From positions 62,001 through 126,000 of the forward strand of contig NZ_RFFL01000006.1 in NCBI RefSeq assembly GCF_003696285.1: a DNA stretch of 64,000 nt. The letters are read 5' to 3'. A program made the position numbers and the translations under genes. A model generated the notes under the pieces. The model was not told the origin of the DNA. It saw nothing but the letters and a program-made list of their open reading frames with translations, and made no database searches. Numbering within the stretch: position 1 is the stretch's first letter; every line of letters begins with the position of its first letter. Positions 7,351-16,600 of the stretch are shown in pieces. The DNA comes from Stutzerimonas nitrititolerans (GTDB lineage Bacteria; Pseudomonadota; Gammaproteobacteria; Pseudomonadales; Pseudomonadaceae).

Positions 7351-9778
7351 CCTTGAAAACCTCCTCAACCTCAAAAATCCTCTTAAAATTTTCTCTACGC
7401 TTCCCATAGCTATCAGTAGCCTCGTTTATTATTCTAGTTATTGCATCTACAACCGACCCATCAGATCCCTTATCAGCCTCGACGAACAAACTATTAGACA
7501 TCCAGAAGTAGATACCAGAGCGAACCACATACTTATAGTCCTCATGCAACAGATCAGGATTCTGGACAAAATCCACATCCTCACCCCAAAAACTTTTATG
7601 GTAATTTTTAAAATCAGAATAATTGCTTTTAAAAGTTAGATGCTTCAGGCCTCGCCCCCTGTAGCGCCAGCCATCGCCAGATGCAATATCGCCATTATCG
7701 TACCTACTAGCATATGCTCTGTTCGCGATAGCCATTTGATTCTCTACCGATACAAATCTACCCCTTCCCGCATATCCATAAGTGCTTGCTTCTTCTGGGT
7801 TTAACCTGAAATACCTGAAAGTACTTTTCAAACCCTCCGGGCTATATGTGAAATCTTCAACCACTCTGCATTTAGACCCGATTTCTTGTCGTACCTGCGA
7901 AAAGAAGTGGCTCAACCTCAAGGCTGTATCTAGCTTGTATTTTTCACAATCCGCATTGATCTGGCTAGCTATTTCACCCAGCAACTCGTCCGCCTCATCG
8001 GTATCTTGCAAGCCTTCAAAAACCTTTTTAAGCATTTCAATAGTTATATTTATTCTACCAACCTTAATAAAACTCCCAACTAATGATACTGCCTGAAAAT
8101 GCCACGCCTTACCTTCTTCATCCACTCCGTGCTTCCCCGCTAACTCCCCCCACCAGCTCAGCTTCTCAATCCGATTCTTTTCCACTTCCCAAACAGCGTT
8201 CTCTTGTCCGCCCTCATCTGCCAAAAGTCGATCAAGCTCATCCCATTTGGCCTTGTTCCAGAACCATTCGCTTTCATAACGAGTAATCAGTTGTCCAAGT
8301 ACCTGCGCCTGCCAAGGTTTCTTCAAGGCAGCGCGCATTTCGTTGCCGGTCAACACGCTATCCTTGTCGTTATCGACGATTTCGTAGAGCCTAGCGAGCG
8401 ACATGATGGGACCGCCATCGGCCTTGCTGATCTGGGCGCGGTAGTTGTGCTGCTCATCTGTATCCAGCAAGCCTCTGGCATTAAGGGTATAAGCCAGCTT
8501 TTCTAGAGGAGTACCGGTGTCTTCGATCCACTGAAAATCCAGCCATTCCCAAGGGCTATGCCGGGTAGTGATCAGGTCTTGCTCAGCGAGCCAGCCGTCG
8601 ATGGGATTGCCATTTTCGTCAGCGAACAATCCATCCAATCGCCACCAGTAGGTTGTGCTAGGCGTGGAGCTACTTTCCACGGGTGTTTTGACTTGGATCT
8701 TGTTCGCTGCCGGCAAGCCATCCAGAAGGGCCTGGGGGATTATCAGGTCGACGCCGATCTGGCTGCCGCTGTCGCTCAGCTTGGGTGGGTTGTCCGCCTT
8801 GATGTCGTCGCGGTGAGCAATCAGTTTGCTGGCGCCTTTATGGACTTTAAGCAAGGTTTTCTGACTGTCCGGCAATCTGCTGGCCCAGGCTCGGCTTCGG
8901 CCGATGAAGCCGGGCACGTCGTCGCAACTGAACACCTCAAGGTGAACCAGGGATTGGGCTGCACTGTTGTGGTTCTGGTAAATCCCAGGGTGGCCGATCA
9001 GTTCACCGGCCTTGATGGGAATCCCTTGTTCAAGCATGACCACTTGATCCGTGGCCTCAGGTTCTTTTTGCGCCTTGAGATATTTGGAGGCGAGATAACC
9101 CGGAAGCTCCCCATCTTCCCCTGCGACAAGTGCAGGATTCGTCGTGCCACTCGGCACTGCTACCAGCTTGCAGTATTCGCCATCCCGGATACCGATTCTG
9201 ACCTGGGTGCCGTTGGCCAGCCTGGTAACTTCCGCTCCGCTTCGACTGGGTTGACTGCGGACGATCAAATCATCGCCTTGCGTGTCGACGACATAGGTAT
9301 CGCCTCCCCAGAATACCGGCCGAGGCAAATGCGGCTTGGCTCGGTAACCCGCCCAATCCTGCAAATGCATATAGAGGCTGTAAAGCGTCAGTACAGGCGG
9401 CGTTTGTTCGCTGGAAGAAGCCCCCGCTGCATTGGCCGGCAGCGGCGGATGCAGGCTGTGCTTGACCAATACGAACCCCGTCGAGAATGCGGCTCGATTG
9501 ATGCGAGGAACCTCATCGACAAACTCACTAAGCGGATAGCTCTCATCGATACGGTAAGCAATCACCTCGCCATCGGCGATACAGCGTACGCTCGATTGAT
9601 CGAAAGCACCGGCGGTGCCCTGGTCGAAATGTACACCACCGTGCCATAGGCCATTCTCGCCGGTCGGATAGTAGCCACCCTTGGCCTTCGCCATATGGGT
9701 CAAGTATTGCAGTGGGTCGACTTCCGTCCCCTTGCCGGGAAACGGATAAGCCCAGTTGATTGGTCTGTCTTCGGCCAT
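7343..9778 (-). CDS. T6SS-associated peptidoglycan-hydrolase effector (M23-like, SH3-like, EF-hand and GH19 regions)
   Basis: The 811-residue protein has several regions in order. Residues 10-140 look like a lysostaphin-type M23 fold (HGGVHFD at 46-52, LYSLYMHL near 132-139). An SH3-like insert covers about 161-235. The M23-like fold resumes with LIGHPGIYQNH and VHLEVF (259-283). The usual metal ligands look altered, so peptidase activity is doubtful. D469, D471, D473 and E480 form a canonical 12-residue EF-hand loop. The C-terminus (about 620-811) is a GH19 chitinase/lysozyme-like domain with E632 as likely acid, EDFTYSPEGL and ASGDGWRYRGRG (699-710). The ATG at 9778 has AGGA upstream and sits 52 bases after vgrG, so the protein probably rides on that spike. 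The 3' third is AT-richer, suggesting an exchanged toxin domain. Confidence 0.8.
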   Translation of the reverse strand: MAEDRPINWAYPFPGKGTEVDPLQYLTHMAKAKGGYYPTGENGLWHGGVHFDQGTAGAFDQSSVRCIADGEVIAYRIDESYPLSEFVDEVPRINRAAFSTGFVLVKHSLHPPLPANAAGASSSEQTPPVLTLYSLYMHLQDWAGYRAKPHLPRPVFWGGDTYVVDTQGDDLIVRSQPSRSGAEVTRLANGTQVRIGIRDGEYCKLVAVPSGTTNPALVAGEDGELPGYLASKYLKAQKEPEATDQVVMLEQGIPIKAGELIGHPGIYQNHNSAAQSLVHLEVFSCDDVPGFIGRSRAWASRLPDSQKTLLKVHKGASKLIAHRDDIKADNPPKLSDSGSQIGVDLIIPQALLDGLPAANKIQVKTPVESSSTPSTTYWWRLDGLFADENGNPIDGWLAEQDLITTRHSPWEWLDFQWIEDTGTPLEKLAYTLNARGLLDTDEQHNYRAQISKADGGPIMSLARLYEIVDNDKDSVLTGNEMRAALKKPWQAQVLGQLITRYESEWFWNKAKWDELDRLLADEGGQENAVWEVEKNRIEKLSWWGELAGKHGVDEEGKAWHFQAVSLVGSFIKVGRINITIEMLKKVFEGLQDTDEADELLGEIASQINADCEKYKLDTALRLSHFFSQVRQEIGSKCRVVEDFTYSPEGLKSTFRYFRLNPEEASTYGYAGRGRFVSVENQMAIANRAYASRYDNGDIASGDGWRYRGRGLKHLTFKSNYSDFKNYHKSFWGEDVDFVQNPDLLHEDYKYVVRSGIYFWMSNSLFVEADKGSDGSVVDAITRIINEATDSYGKRRENFKRIFEVEEVFKDV

Positions 9779-9830
9779 GTGATACGTCCTGATCCTCTGC
9801 CTGCAAGCGGCAGTTCGCGCTTGTCCCTGC

Positions 9831-11909
9831 TTAACCGGAGAAGTTGAGCATCCGTTTACGCTTCGCCAGCGTACTGGCCGACTCATTCGGTTGCGCCTGC
9901 TCCAGCACTTCCCCCGCCCTGTCGCTATCGGCGATGCCCGGCGGCAGCGGCGACTTGATGCCGATACCCGAGCCTCTACCCGGTGCGCCGCCAGCGTTGA
10001 TCCTGGCCAGCGGGCCGCTGATGGTGATGCCGCCCGGATCGAGCTTGACGAAGCTGCCGCCGGCCTTGAGGGTCAGTTCGATACCGGCTTCGATGACTAT
10101 TTTCTGCCCGGCCTTGAGGTGGATCTCACGACCGGCCCTGGTCAGTTGTGCACTGCCCAACTGGACGTGCTGATCGATGGCTACGGTCAGGTGGTCCTGC
10201 GGCTTGATTTCCACCTTGCGCTCGCCAGTCACGGTCAGGTGTTCCTCTGCACGAAACTCGCTGTAGCTGTTGGCCTCGACGGTGTCATGACGCTCGTGGC
10301 CGACGCGGATCTTCTGATCGTGCTGGATGTTCTGGTCCCAGTCTCGCTGGGCATGAACATAAATCTGCTCGGCGCCCTTCCTGTCCTCGACGCGCAGCTC
10401 GTTGTAGCCCTCGCCGCCGGGGCTGCTGAGGGTCTTGAAGACGCTGCGGGTCTTGTTCGCCGGCAGTTCGTAGGGCGGAACATGTTCGGCGTGATACAGG
10501 CAGCCGGTGACCAGCGGCTGGTCGGGATCGCCTTCGAGAAAGGTGACCAGCACTTCCATACCGACGCGTGGAATGGCGATGCCGCCATAACGGTCGCCGG
10601 CCCAGCTGCTCGATACGCGCAGCCAGCAACTGCTCTTGTCATCCGTCTGGCCTTGGCGGTCCCAATGAAACAGGACCTTCACGCGGCCGTACGCATCGCA
10701 GTGGATTTCCTCCCCGGCAGGGCCCGTGACGATCGCGGTCTGGCTGCCTAGCACCTTGGGTTTCGGATAATCGAATGGCGGGCGATAAGGTAGCTCCCAG
10801 GGGGTGGCAGTGAAGTGGTTGCGGTAGCCTTGGGTGAATGCTGCCCCCTCTCCCACAAGGGGAGAGGGAGCTTGAATGTGCGAGCCTGGAGAAAGAGTGA
10901 TCGACTCTTCCAGCACCTGCGGCTGTTTGCCTTCATGGATGACTTCATTGAGCAACCAGAGGTCGTTCCATTCCCGGCGGGGGTGTTCGGAGATTTCCAG
11001 GAGATGACCAGCGACCAGGTTGGGCTGGTCACTGCGGCCATCGGCGAGTCGGTAGTCGCTGCGATGGCGTTCGAGATTGCGCTGTGAGAGGTACTTGCCG
11101 CGAGTACGGTCGGTAAAACGGCCGGGATAGTCGTAGTCCTCCAGATCGGGCTGAGCAGCTTGGGGATTCTGTTCGCCCTGGCTGGCAGCCTTCATCAGCA
11201 GGCGGGGTTTCTCGAAATCGTAATCGCGGCGCGACACCCGAGTGGGACGGGTCTCCACGCGCACGCCGAAACTTTTGATCACCGGCTCGTCGGCAACCAG
11301 GCCACTGTCCTGAACATAGGCTGTCGGTTGACCGAGGCGCGGGAAACTGGTCTGGTCATCACCGAACACCAGCACATGCCCTTCGGCGCTGTGCTCGAAG
11401 TGGTAATGGATGCCCTCTTCCGCGCATAGACGCTGGATGAAGTGCAGATCGGTTTCGCCGTACTGCACGCAGTATTGGCGCTCAGGGTATTGGGTCGGCC
11501 CCAGCTGAAAGCGATAACCATCGGCCTGGATGCCATTCGCCTCGAGCACCTGGGCGACGATCTGCGGCACGCTGAGGTGCTGGTGGATCTGCTGGTTGGT
11601 TCGATGGGCGAGATAGGCCAGCCGCGGCACAAGCACCAATCGGTAGCGGGTCAGACGCTTGCCGGATTGCCCCTGCGCGACACTATGGAGCTGGCCGTGA
11701 ACACCTGCACCATCGGTTGTGAAGGCGAGAAAGGCCGACTGATGCAGAAGACTTTGCAGATCGATATCGTGGCGTTCGCTGACGACCTCCAACTCGAAGC
11801 GATAAGGCTGGCTGATCGCCTCGCGGCCACGGAACTGGAGCACCTTGAAGTCGTGCTCGACGCCCTCGATGCTCAAGTTGAAATGGCTTTCATTGGCCGG
11901 ATCGAACAT
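9831..11909 (-). CDS. vgrG: T6SS spike protein VgrG (TssI)
   Basis: The 692-residue protein has the VgrG order: a gp27-like N-terminal half (FRGREAISQPYRFELEVVS, YCVQYGETDLHFIQRLCAEEGIHYHFEH), a gp5-like OB fold (CDAYGRVKVLFHWDRQG, WAGDRYGGIAIPRVGMEVLVTFLEGDPDQPLV) and a C-terminal beta-helix/DUF2345 region. No extra effector domain is fused; the tail after the helix is short. Three VgrGs form the needle tip of the T6SS. The ATG at 11909 is preferred because AGGAAGG precedes it; an ATG six codons earlier overlaps the stk1 stop but lacks a ribosome site. A palindromic repeat is inserted in frame at 10846-10868. Confidence 0.95.
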   Translation of the reverse strand: MFDPANESHFNLSIEGVEHDFKVLQFRGREAISQPYRFELEVVSERHDIDLQSLLHQSAFLAFTTDGAGVHGQLHSVAQGQSGKRLTRYRLVLVPRLAYLAHRTNQQIHQHLSVPQIVAQVLEANGIQADGYRFQLGPTQYPERQYCVQYGETDLHFIQRLCAEEGIHYHFEHSAEGHVLVFGDDQTSFPRLGQPTAYVQDSGLVADEPVIKSFGVRVETRPTRVSRRDYDFEKPRLLMKAASQGEQNPQAAQPDLEDYDYPGRFTDRTRGKYLSQRNLERHRSDYRLADGRSDQPNLVAGHLLEISEHPRREWNDLWLLNEVIHEGKQPQVLEESITLSPGSHIQAPSPLVGEGAAFTQGYRNHFTATPWELPYRPPFDYPKPKVLGSQTAIVTGPAGEEIHCDAYGRVKVLFHWDRQGQTDDKSSCWLRVSSSWAGDRYGGIAIPRVGMEVLVTFLEGDPDQPLVTGCLYHAEHVPPYELPANKTRSVFKTLSSPGGEGYNELRVEDRKGAEQIYVHAQRDWDQNIQHDQKIRVGHERHDTVEANSYSEFRAEEHLTVTGERKVEIKPQDHLTVAIDQHVQLGSAQLTRAGREIHLKAGQKIVIEAGIELTLKAGGSFVKLDPGGITISGPLARINAGGAPGRGSGIGIKSPLPPGIADSDRAGEVLEQAQPNESASTLAKRKRMLNFSG
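10846..10868. repeat. In-frame palindromic repeat inside vgrG
   Basis: CCCTCTCCC and GGGAGAGGG form a perfect 9-bp stem with a five-base loop inside the vgrG coding sequence. On the vgrG strand it encodes SPLVGEG. This translated motif is typical of mobile palindromic elements that have landed in coding genes. It falls in a surface loop between HIQA and AFTQGYRN, and the frame is kept. Confidence 0.75.
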
Positions 11910-11923
11910 GGTGACCTTCCTTG

Positions 11924-12892
11924 TCATGCACGGCGGCCGAACCAGCGGCCGAAACGGGGAGATGCGGGATTGGCGCGAAACGCAGCCAGCAATGGCTCAA
12001 GGCTGTCACTGCGCTTGGCAACATCGAACGCCAGTCCCCTCTTGAGAACCTTCCAGACGGGAGCCGGCATACCGGCCGGCGCCGCCAAAGCCAGGCCCAT
12101 GCCCTGCGCCTGCTTGGCGCTCAATCGCCGATAGGGATGCTGACCGTGGCACAACTCGTAGATAACGCACGCGACCGCATAGATATCCGTGGCCATGCTC
12201 AGCGCGCCACCATCGATCAGTTCCGGCGCGGCATAACGTGGCGTCCAGGCGCAGAAGCGGCTTCGCGCCAGTATCGGCACGCTCGCCTCGTCATCCCCGA
12301 CGATTCGACCCAGGCCGAAATCGAACAGTCGGATGTTCCCATCGTCGAGCATCAGGTTGCCGGGCTTGATATCGCCATGCAGCACACCCTGCGTGTGGGC
12401 ATAGGCCAGCGCTTCCAGCAGTGCCAGGGAGATTTCTCGCGCCTCGGCCCAAGGCAACCCCTGTGGATAGCGCAACAGCAGATGGTCCAGCGTGCAGCCC
12501 CTGAGCTGCTCCATGACGATGAAGGCACGCTCGCTGCCCCGATCGAGCTCGAAACTGTGGCAACGCACGATGTGTCGATGATGCAGGCGGACCGTCATGG
12601 CGAATTCACCATGCAGCAGCGCATTGCCGTCGGCGTACTCGGCGAACTCATCGCTCAAGGCTTTCAGCGCCACGAAGGGAGCGGGATCCCCCAGCTGCTC
12701 GCGGAGCAGATCGCACCCTCGATAGACCGCGCCCATGCCGCCGACGCCCAGCAGGCGTTCGATCTTGTAGCGTCCACACAGCACATCGGGCAGCGCCTTG
12801 AGCGGTTGGCGCGCTTGCGCTGGGCTCAACACTGAAGCCGATTCGGCAAAGGCGAAATAGGTCTGATCCGAAGCCAGCGCTTGCTCGCTCAT
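11924..12892 (-). CDS. stk1: T6SS-associated serine/threonine protein kinase (Stk1/PpkA type)
   Basis: The 322-residue protein is a Hanks-type kinase. It has the glycine loop LLGVGGMGAVYRG (48-59), the ATP lysine K77 (VALK), the catalytic loop HGDIKPGN (D174, K176, N179), DFG (D191-G193) and APELIDGGALSMATDIYAVA. No membrane segment or extracellular sensor follows the kinase domain, so it should be cytoplasmic. Such kinases phosphorylate T6SS components that are read by the FHA protein, controlling assembly or firing. GAGGAG precedes the ATG. It lies between stp1 and vgrG, as stk1 does in the P. aeruginosa H2-T6SS. Confidence 0.92.
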   Translation of the reverse strand: MSEQALASDQTYFAFAESASVLSPAQARQPLKALPDVLCGRYKIERLLGVGGMGAVYRGCDLLREQLGDPAPFVALKALSDEFAEYADGNALLHGEFAMTVRLHHRHIVRCHSFELDRGSERAFIVMEQLRGCTLDHLLLRYPQGLPWAEAREISLALLEALAYAHTQGVLHGDIKPGNLMLDDGNIRLFDFGLGRIVGDDEASVPILARSRFCAWTPRYAAPELIDGGALSMATDIYAVACVIYELCHGQHPYRRLSAKQAQGMGLALAAPAGMPAPVWKVLKRGLAFDVAKRSDSLEPLLAAFRANPASPRFGRWFGRRA

Positions 12893-12901
12893 CTCAGCTC
12901 C

Positions 12902-13633
12902 TCACCGACGAATCACTATCGCGCTGAGGTTGTCCCGCGCGGCGCCCTGCAGCGCCTGGTCGAATAGCCGCCGCAGGGCCAGCGGTGCCGAACCGAGGTT
13001 CAGCGCCGCGCCCAACTGATCGGGTGACAGGCTCTGGTAGAGACCGTCGCTGCAGAGCAGCAAGGCGTCACCGGGCAGAACGTCGAACTCGACGATATCC
13101 AGTTGCAGCGCTTCGCAGGCTCCCACTGCGCGGGTCAAGGCGTGCGCGCGGGGATGGCGGGCCGCCTCCTCGGCGCTCATTTGCTGCTCCTCGATCAGCA
13201 ACTGGGCCAGCGAATGATCCCGGCTGAGTTGATACAGGCAACTGCTGCGCCAGAGGTAACAGCGACTGTCGCCAGCCCAGATGCAGGCAGCGCGATCATC
13301 CTCGGCCAGAAACACCACGACGGTGCTGCCCATCAGGCTGTCGGCCTGGCCGCAAGCCAGGGTCAGATCCTGGCCGAGTCTGCGGTTGAGCTCGTGCAGG
13401 CAACCACGTACCTGGGCCACGCGCTGCTCCAGCCCCCCCCCGTGAGGCAGCTCGGCCAGTGCTTCGACGATCAGCCGGCTGGCCAATGCACCATTCTGGT
13501 GGCCACCCATGCCATCGGCGACCACCCATAGCCCACGCTCGGGCAGATCGAGGAAGGCGTCCTCGTTGCGCGCCCGAACCTTGCCGGTGTCGGTGCGTGC
13601 GGCACTGCGCCAGGCGCTCGCGACTTCGCTCAT
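12902..13633 (-). CDS. stp1: T6SS-associated PP2C-type protein phosphatase (Stp1)
   Basis: The 243-residue protein has the PPM/PP2C metal-binding motifs in order: RARNEDA (about 20-26), VVADGMGGH (37-45), AGDSRCY, SDGLY and the C-terminal RDNLSAIVI. It is a Mn/Mg-dependent Ser/Thr phosphatase that would reverse Stk1 phosphorylation. The ATG at 13633 has AAGG upstream; an alternative GTG at 13648 overlaps the tssM stop. A run of nine G (13433-13441) encodes three glycines (residues 65-67) and is a potential slippage site that would knock the gene out of frame before most of the catalytic core. Confidence 0.92.
   Translation of the reverse strand: MSEVASAWRSAARTDTGKVRARNEDAFLDLPERGLWVVADGMGGHQNGALASRLIVEALAELPHGGGLEQRVAQVRGCLHELNRRLGQDLTLACGQADSLMGSTVVVFLAEDDRAACIWAGDSRCYLWRSSCLYQLSRDHSLAQLLIEEQQMSAEEAARHPRAHALTRAVGACEALQLDIVEFDVLPGDALLLCSDGLYQSLSPDQLGAALNLGSAPLALRRLFDQALQGAARDNLSAIVIRR
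13433..13441 (-). repeat. Nine-base poly-G tract in stp1
   Basis: On the stp1 strand CAC is followed by exactly nine G and then CTG. Homopolymer G/C runs of this length are known slipped-strand mutation sites in other bacteria. It could also be a sequencing-sensitive position, but the frame as given is intact. Confidence 0.8.
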
Positions 13634-13644
13634 GCCGGCTGCCT

Positions 13645-16600
13645 TCACAGTGTCGTCGGCAGTTTGAAGCCGCGCAGCAGGTCGATATCGAAGGGGTTCG
13701 GCGAACGCTGGCTGTGCAGCAGATAGTTGGCGCGCAGCCCACCGAGGTTGGCCTTGAGCATCAGCACATCGCGACCGCTGTGGTAGTCCACCTCCATCAG
13801 ATCGAGCAGACGGAACAGCGACCAGGGGCCGGTGTTCTTCTCGATGCCGACACGCCGGCCACCCAGCTCTTCGACCACCAGGCTGGTGCGTCCTTCGTCG
13901 CCCTCGGCCGGCCAGCGGAATGCAGTCTGCACGATCGGCCCGTGACGGTATTCCATCTGCTGCTTGCCGAAGCGGAAGTCTGCCCGACCAAGGCTGGAAT
14001 CCAGCGAATACGGTTCCAGCTTGAACAGGATCAGCGGCTCGTTGGGATTCTCCGTGAAGAAGCTGCGCCTAATGGTCTGCGCCCTGCCCATCTGCGCCAG
14101 GAATTCCTCGGACAGCGGCAGACCACGGCCATCGACACGACGCAGACGATACTGGCCCGCACTGCCGGTGACGAAAGGCTTCAGGTAACGGTCGAAGAAG
14201 CTGTCGGCGGTGCCCTGCGCCTTGAAGAATTCGCGGAAGTCGGCGAGCGCAACGTCGCTTTCGCTGTGCGCATTGAATGGATAGCGCTGGCGCAGCGAGC
14301 CACCGTAGGCGGCGTACAGCTCGCTGCGATAACGCTGGTTGAGGTAGTGGTAGGCATCGCTGAGCACCAGCATCCAGCTGTCTTCAGCGAGCAGCCCGAG
14401 CCACTTTCCAACCGGCTGCGGCAGGCGTCCGGCGCTGCTGCGCACCTGGTTGATCGCATCAGGCTGGCCAGCCATACGGGCACGGGCCATCTCGAACGCA
14501 GCCTGTTCCGGCGCACTGGCATGCGCCAAGCCGGTCAGTTGCCGATGCAGCGCATCCAGTGCCTGAAGCGCGCTGGCCAGCTCGGGGCCGGCGCCGCCCG
14601 CTTCATCGAGCAAGCGATGCAAGGGTTCGAAGCGTCGCTCCAGGGCCTTGCGTGCAGTATCAGGCAGGTTCCTGAGCAATGCGGCCTGCGCCTGTTCCGC
14701 GGCGACGGCAGCCAGCTTGCCGGCCTTCCCAAGTTTGCCGCCTGCGGCCTGGGCCGCTTCAGCTGCCTCTCCAGCCTGATCGGCCGCTTCAGCAAGGCCG
14801 CTGAAGCGCGTGTTCTCGCGTATTTCCACCAGCAACTGCAGCAATGGCGAGTTGGCAGCCGTCAGATCGGCCAGTTGCAGCGCGCCTTCAGCAGCCGTGT
14901 TGGCCGGCTGCAGGTTGAGCTGCGCCAGTGCTTCGCTCCAATGGTTGGCATAGTCGCGGAAATAGAGCTGCTCCATCTCCACCATCAATCGGCTCAGGTC
15001 CTTGGCGCTGAGACTCTCGCCCTCGCCCAGTACCCAGTTGTCGCGCAGGATCTCCCGCACCAGATCCGCCCCCTGGGCGACGAACATCCGTTGATAGCCG
15101 CGCTGGGTATAGAAGCCGGGAACCGGATAATCACTGCCGATGAACTGCGACGCCTGCGAGCCGAGGCGCTGGCTCAGACGGTAATCCGGCAGGCTGCGAG
15201 CCTGCTCGCGAAGCATGCGATAGACGACGTTGGCCAGCGATTCGCTGCGCAGCTGCGTACGTGCCTGCGCGACCAGTTGCTCGTTCAGCGGATAGGGTGC
15301 GAACGACTCCTCCAGCAGGCGAGCGAAATGGCTGTTCAACCCGTTCTGGGCGACGCCGTTACCGGCATAACGCAGTGACCAGTCGGCAGCGACCCAATCC
15401 TTGAGATAGTCGGCGTCACGGCGTTGCTCCAACTGCAGCATCAGGTAGGCTCGCAGGCTGCCGAGCAGACGCTCGCGGTCATCCAGGTTGGCCCGTATCT
15501 GCGCTTCCAGCTGGCGTCCGACACGTGGCAACAGCAGCGCTTCCAGTTCACGGCGGTAGGCCTGATGCAGCGTCGGCTCGACCTGCTCGCCCTGGTACAG
15601 GCCACCGCGACGCAGCCAGGAAACCTCATTCCTGGGCGGAAAGACCTGGGTGGCAGCATAGCTGCTGTCGAGCGTCTTGAGGGTCTGCAGCGCATCGTCC
15701 TGCGGTTCGATGGCCTGGCGCTGCTGGCCGAGCGCCTGGGCAATCTCGCGCAACTGTTCGAGCCGATCATGGTTACCGGAGAAATTCAGCGCCCAGCCCA
15801 GGCCGAACACCGCCATGCAAGCGAAAGCCGCGGCGTACAGCGAACGCTGGCGCCAGTCGATACGCCGTACTTCGCGCTGGTCGAGCCCGGCCAGTTCGGC
15901 CTCGGGAAAGATCACGCGACTCAGCAGCTGGTTGATAAACCGAGCGCGGCCGCTGCGGAAGGTGGGCAGAGCGCTGCCGGCCAGGCCGATGCTGCGTCCG
16001 ATACCGGCGGTCAGCGGATCGAGGCTGTCCTGCAGTTGCGGTGCGCTGGTCAGGTAGAAGCCGCGTAGCTGGCTGGCGCGCTGGTAGCGATTACCGGCGA
16101 AGGCCAGTTCGATGAACAGACCGAGGCGTTCGCCTATCTGTCCCAGTTGATGAGGGAAGTCGAGGATTCGCCCACGGCGCTGGGTATCGCGCTCCTGGTG
16201 CATGCGCAAAATTACCTGGCTGTTGAGGCGGCGCAGCAGCTCCTCGAACTCCTGGCGCACGACCTGGGCCTCGGTACCCTTCTGTTGCTGGCGGAAACTG
16301 ACACCGAGCACCTGATCGCTTTCTTCGCGAGACAGCTGGTCGAAGAACTCTTCGAAGCCGAGGATGCGGTCGGCCTTGCTCAAGACCAGGTACACCGGCA
16401 CGTCGATGGCCAAGCGCTGATGGATCTCATGCAGTCGCTGCCGGAACTGGCGAGCCAGGTTCTCCAGCTCGAGTTCGTTGTCGCCCAGCAACAGCTCCAC
16501 CGGAATGTTCACCAGCACGCCGTTGAGCGGACGGGCGCGTCGCTTGCGCAACAGGCCCAGCAAAATGTCCCAGGCGCTGCGGTCGATTTGCGCATCAGGC

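Noticed and set aside
9831..11909. vgrG as an evolved VgrG with its own C-terminal toxin
   Set aside because: After the beta-helix region only a short polar tail remains; no catalytic domain is visible, and the separate downstream gene carries the hydrolase.
13459..15378. A 639-codon plus-strand open frame opposite tssM
   Set aside because: Shadow of tssM; no recognisable domain and composition dominated by Arg, Gln and Leu.
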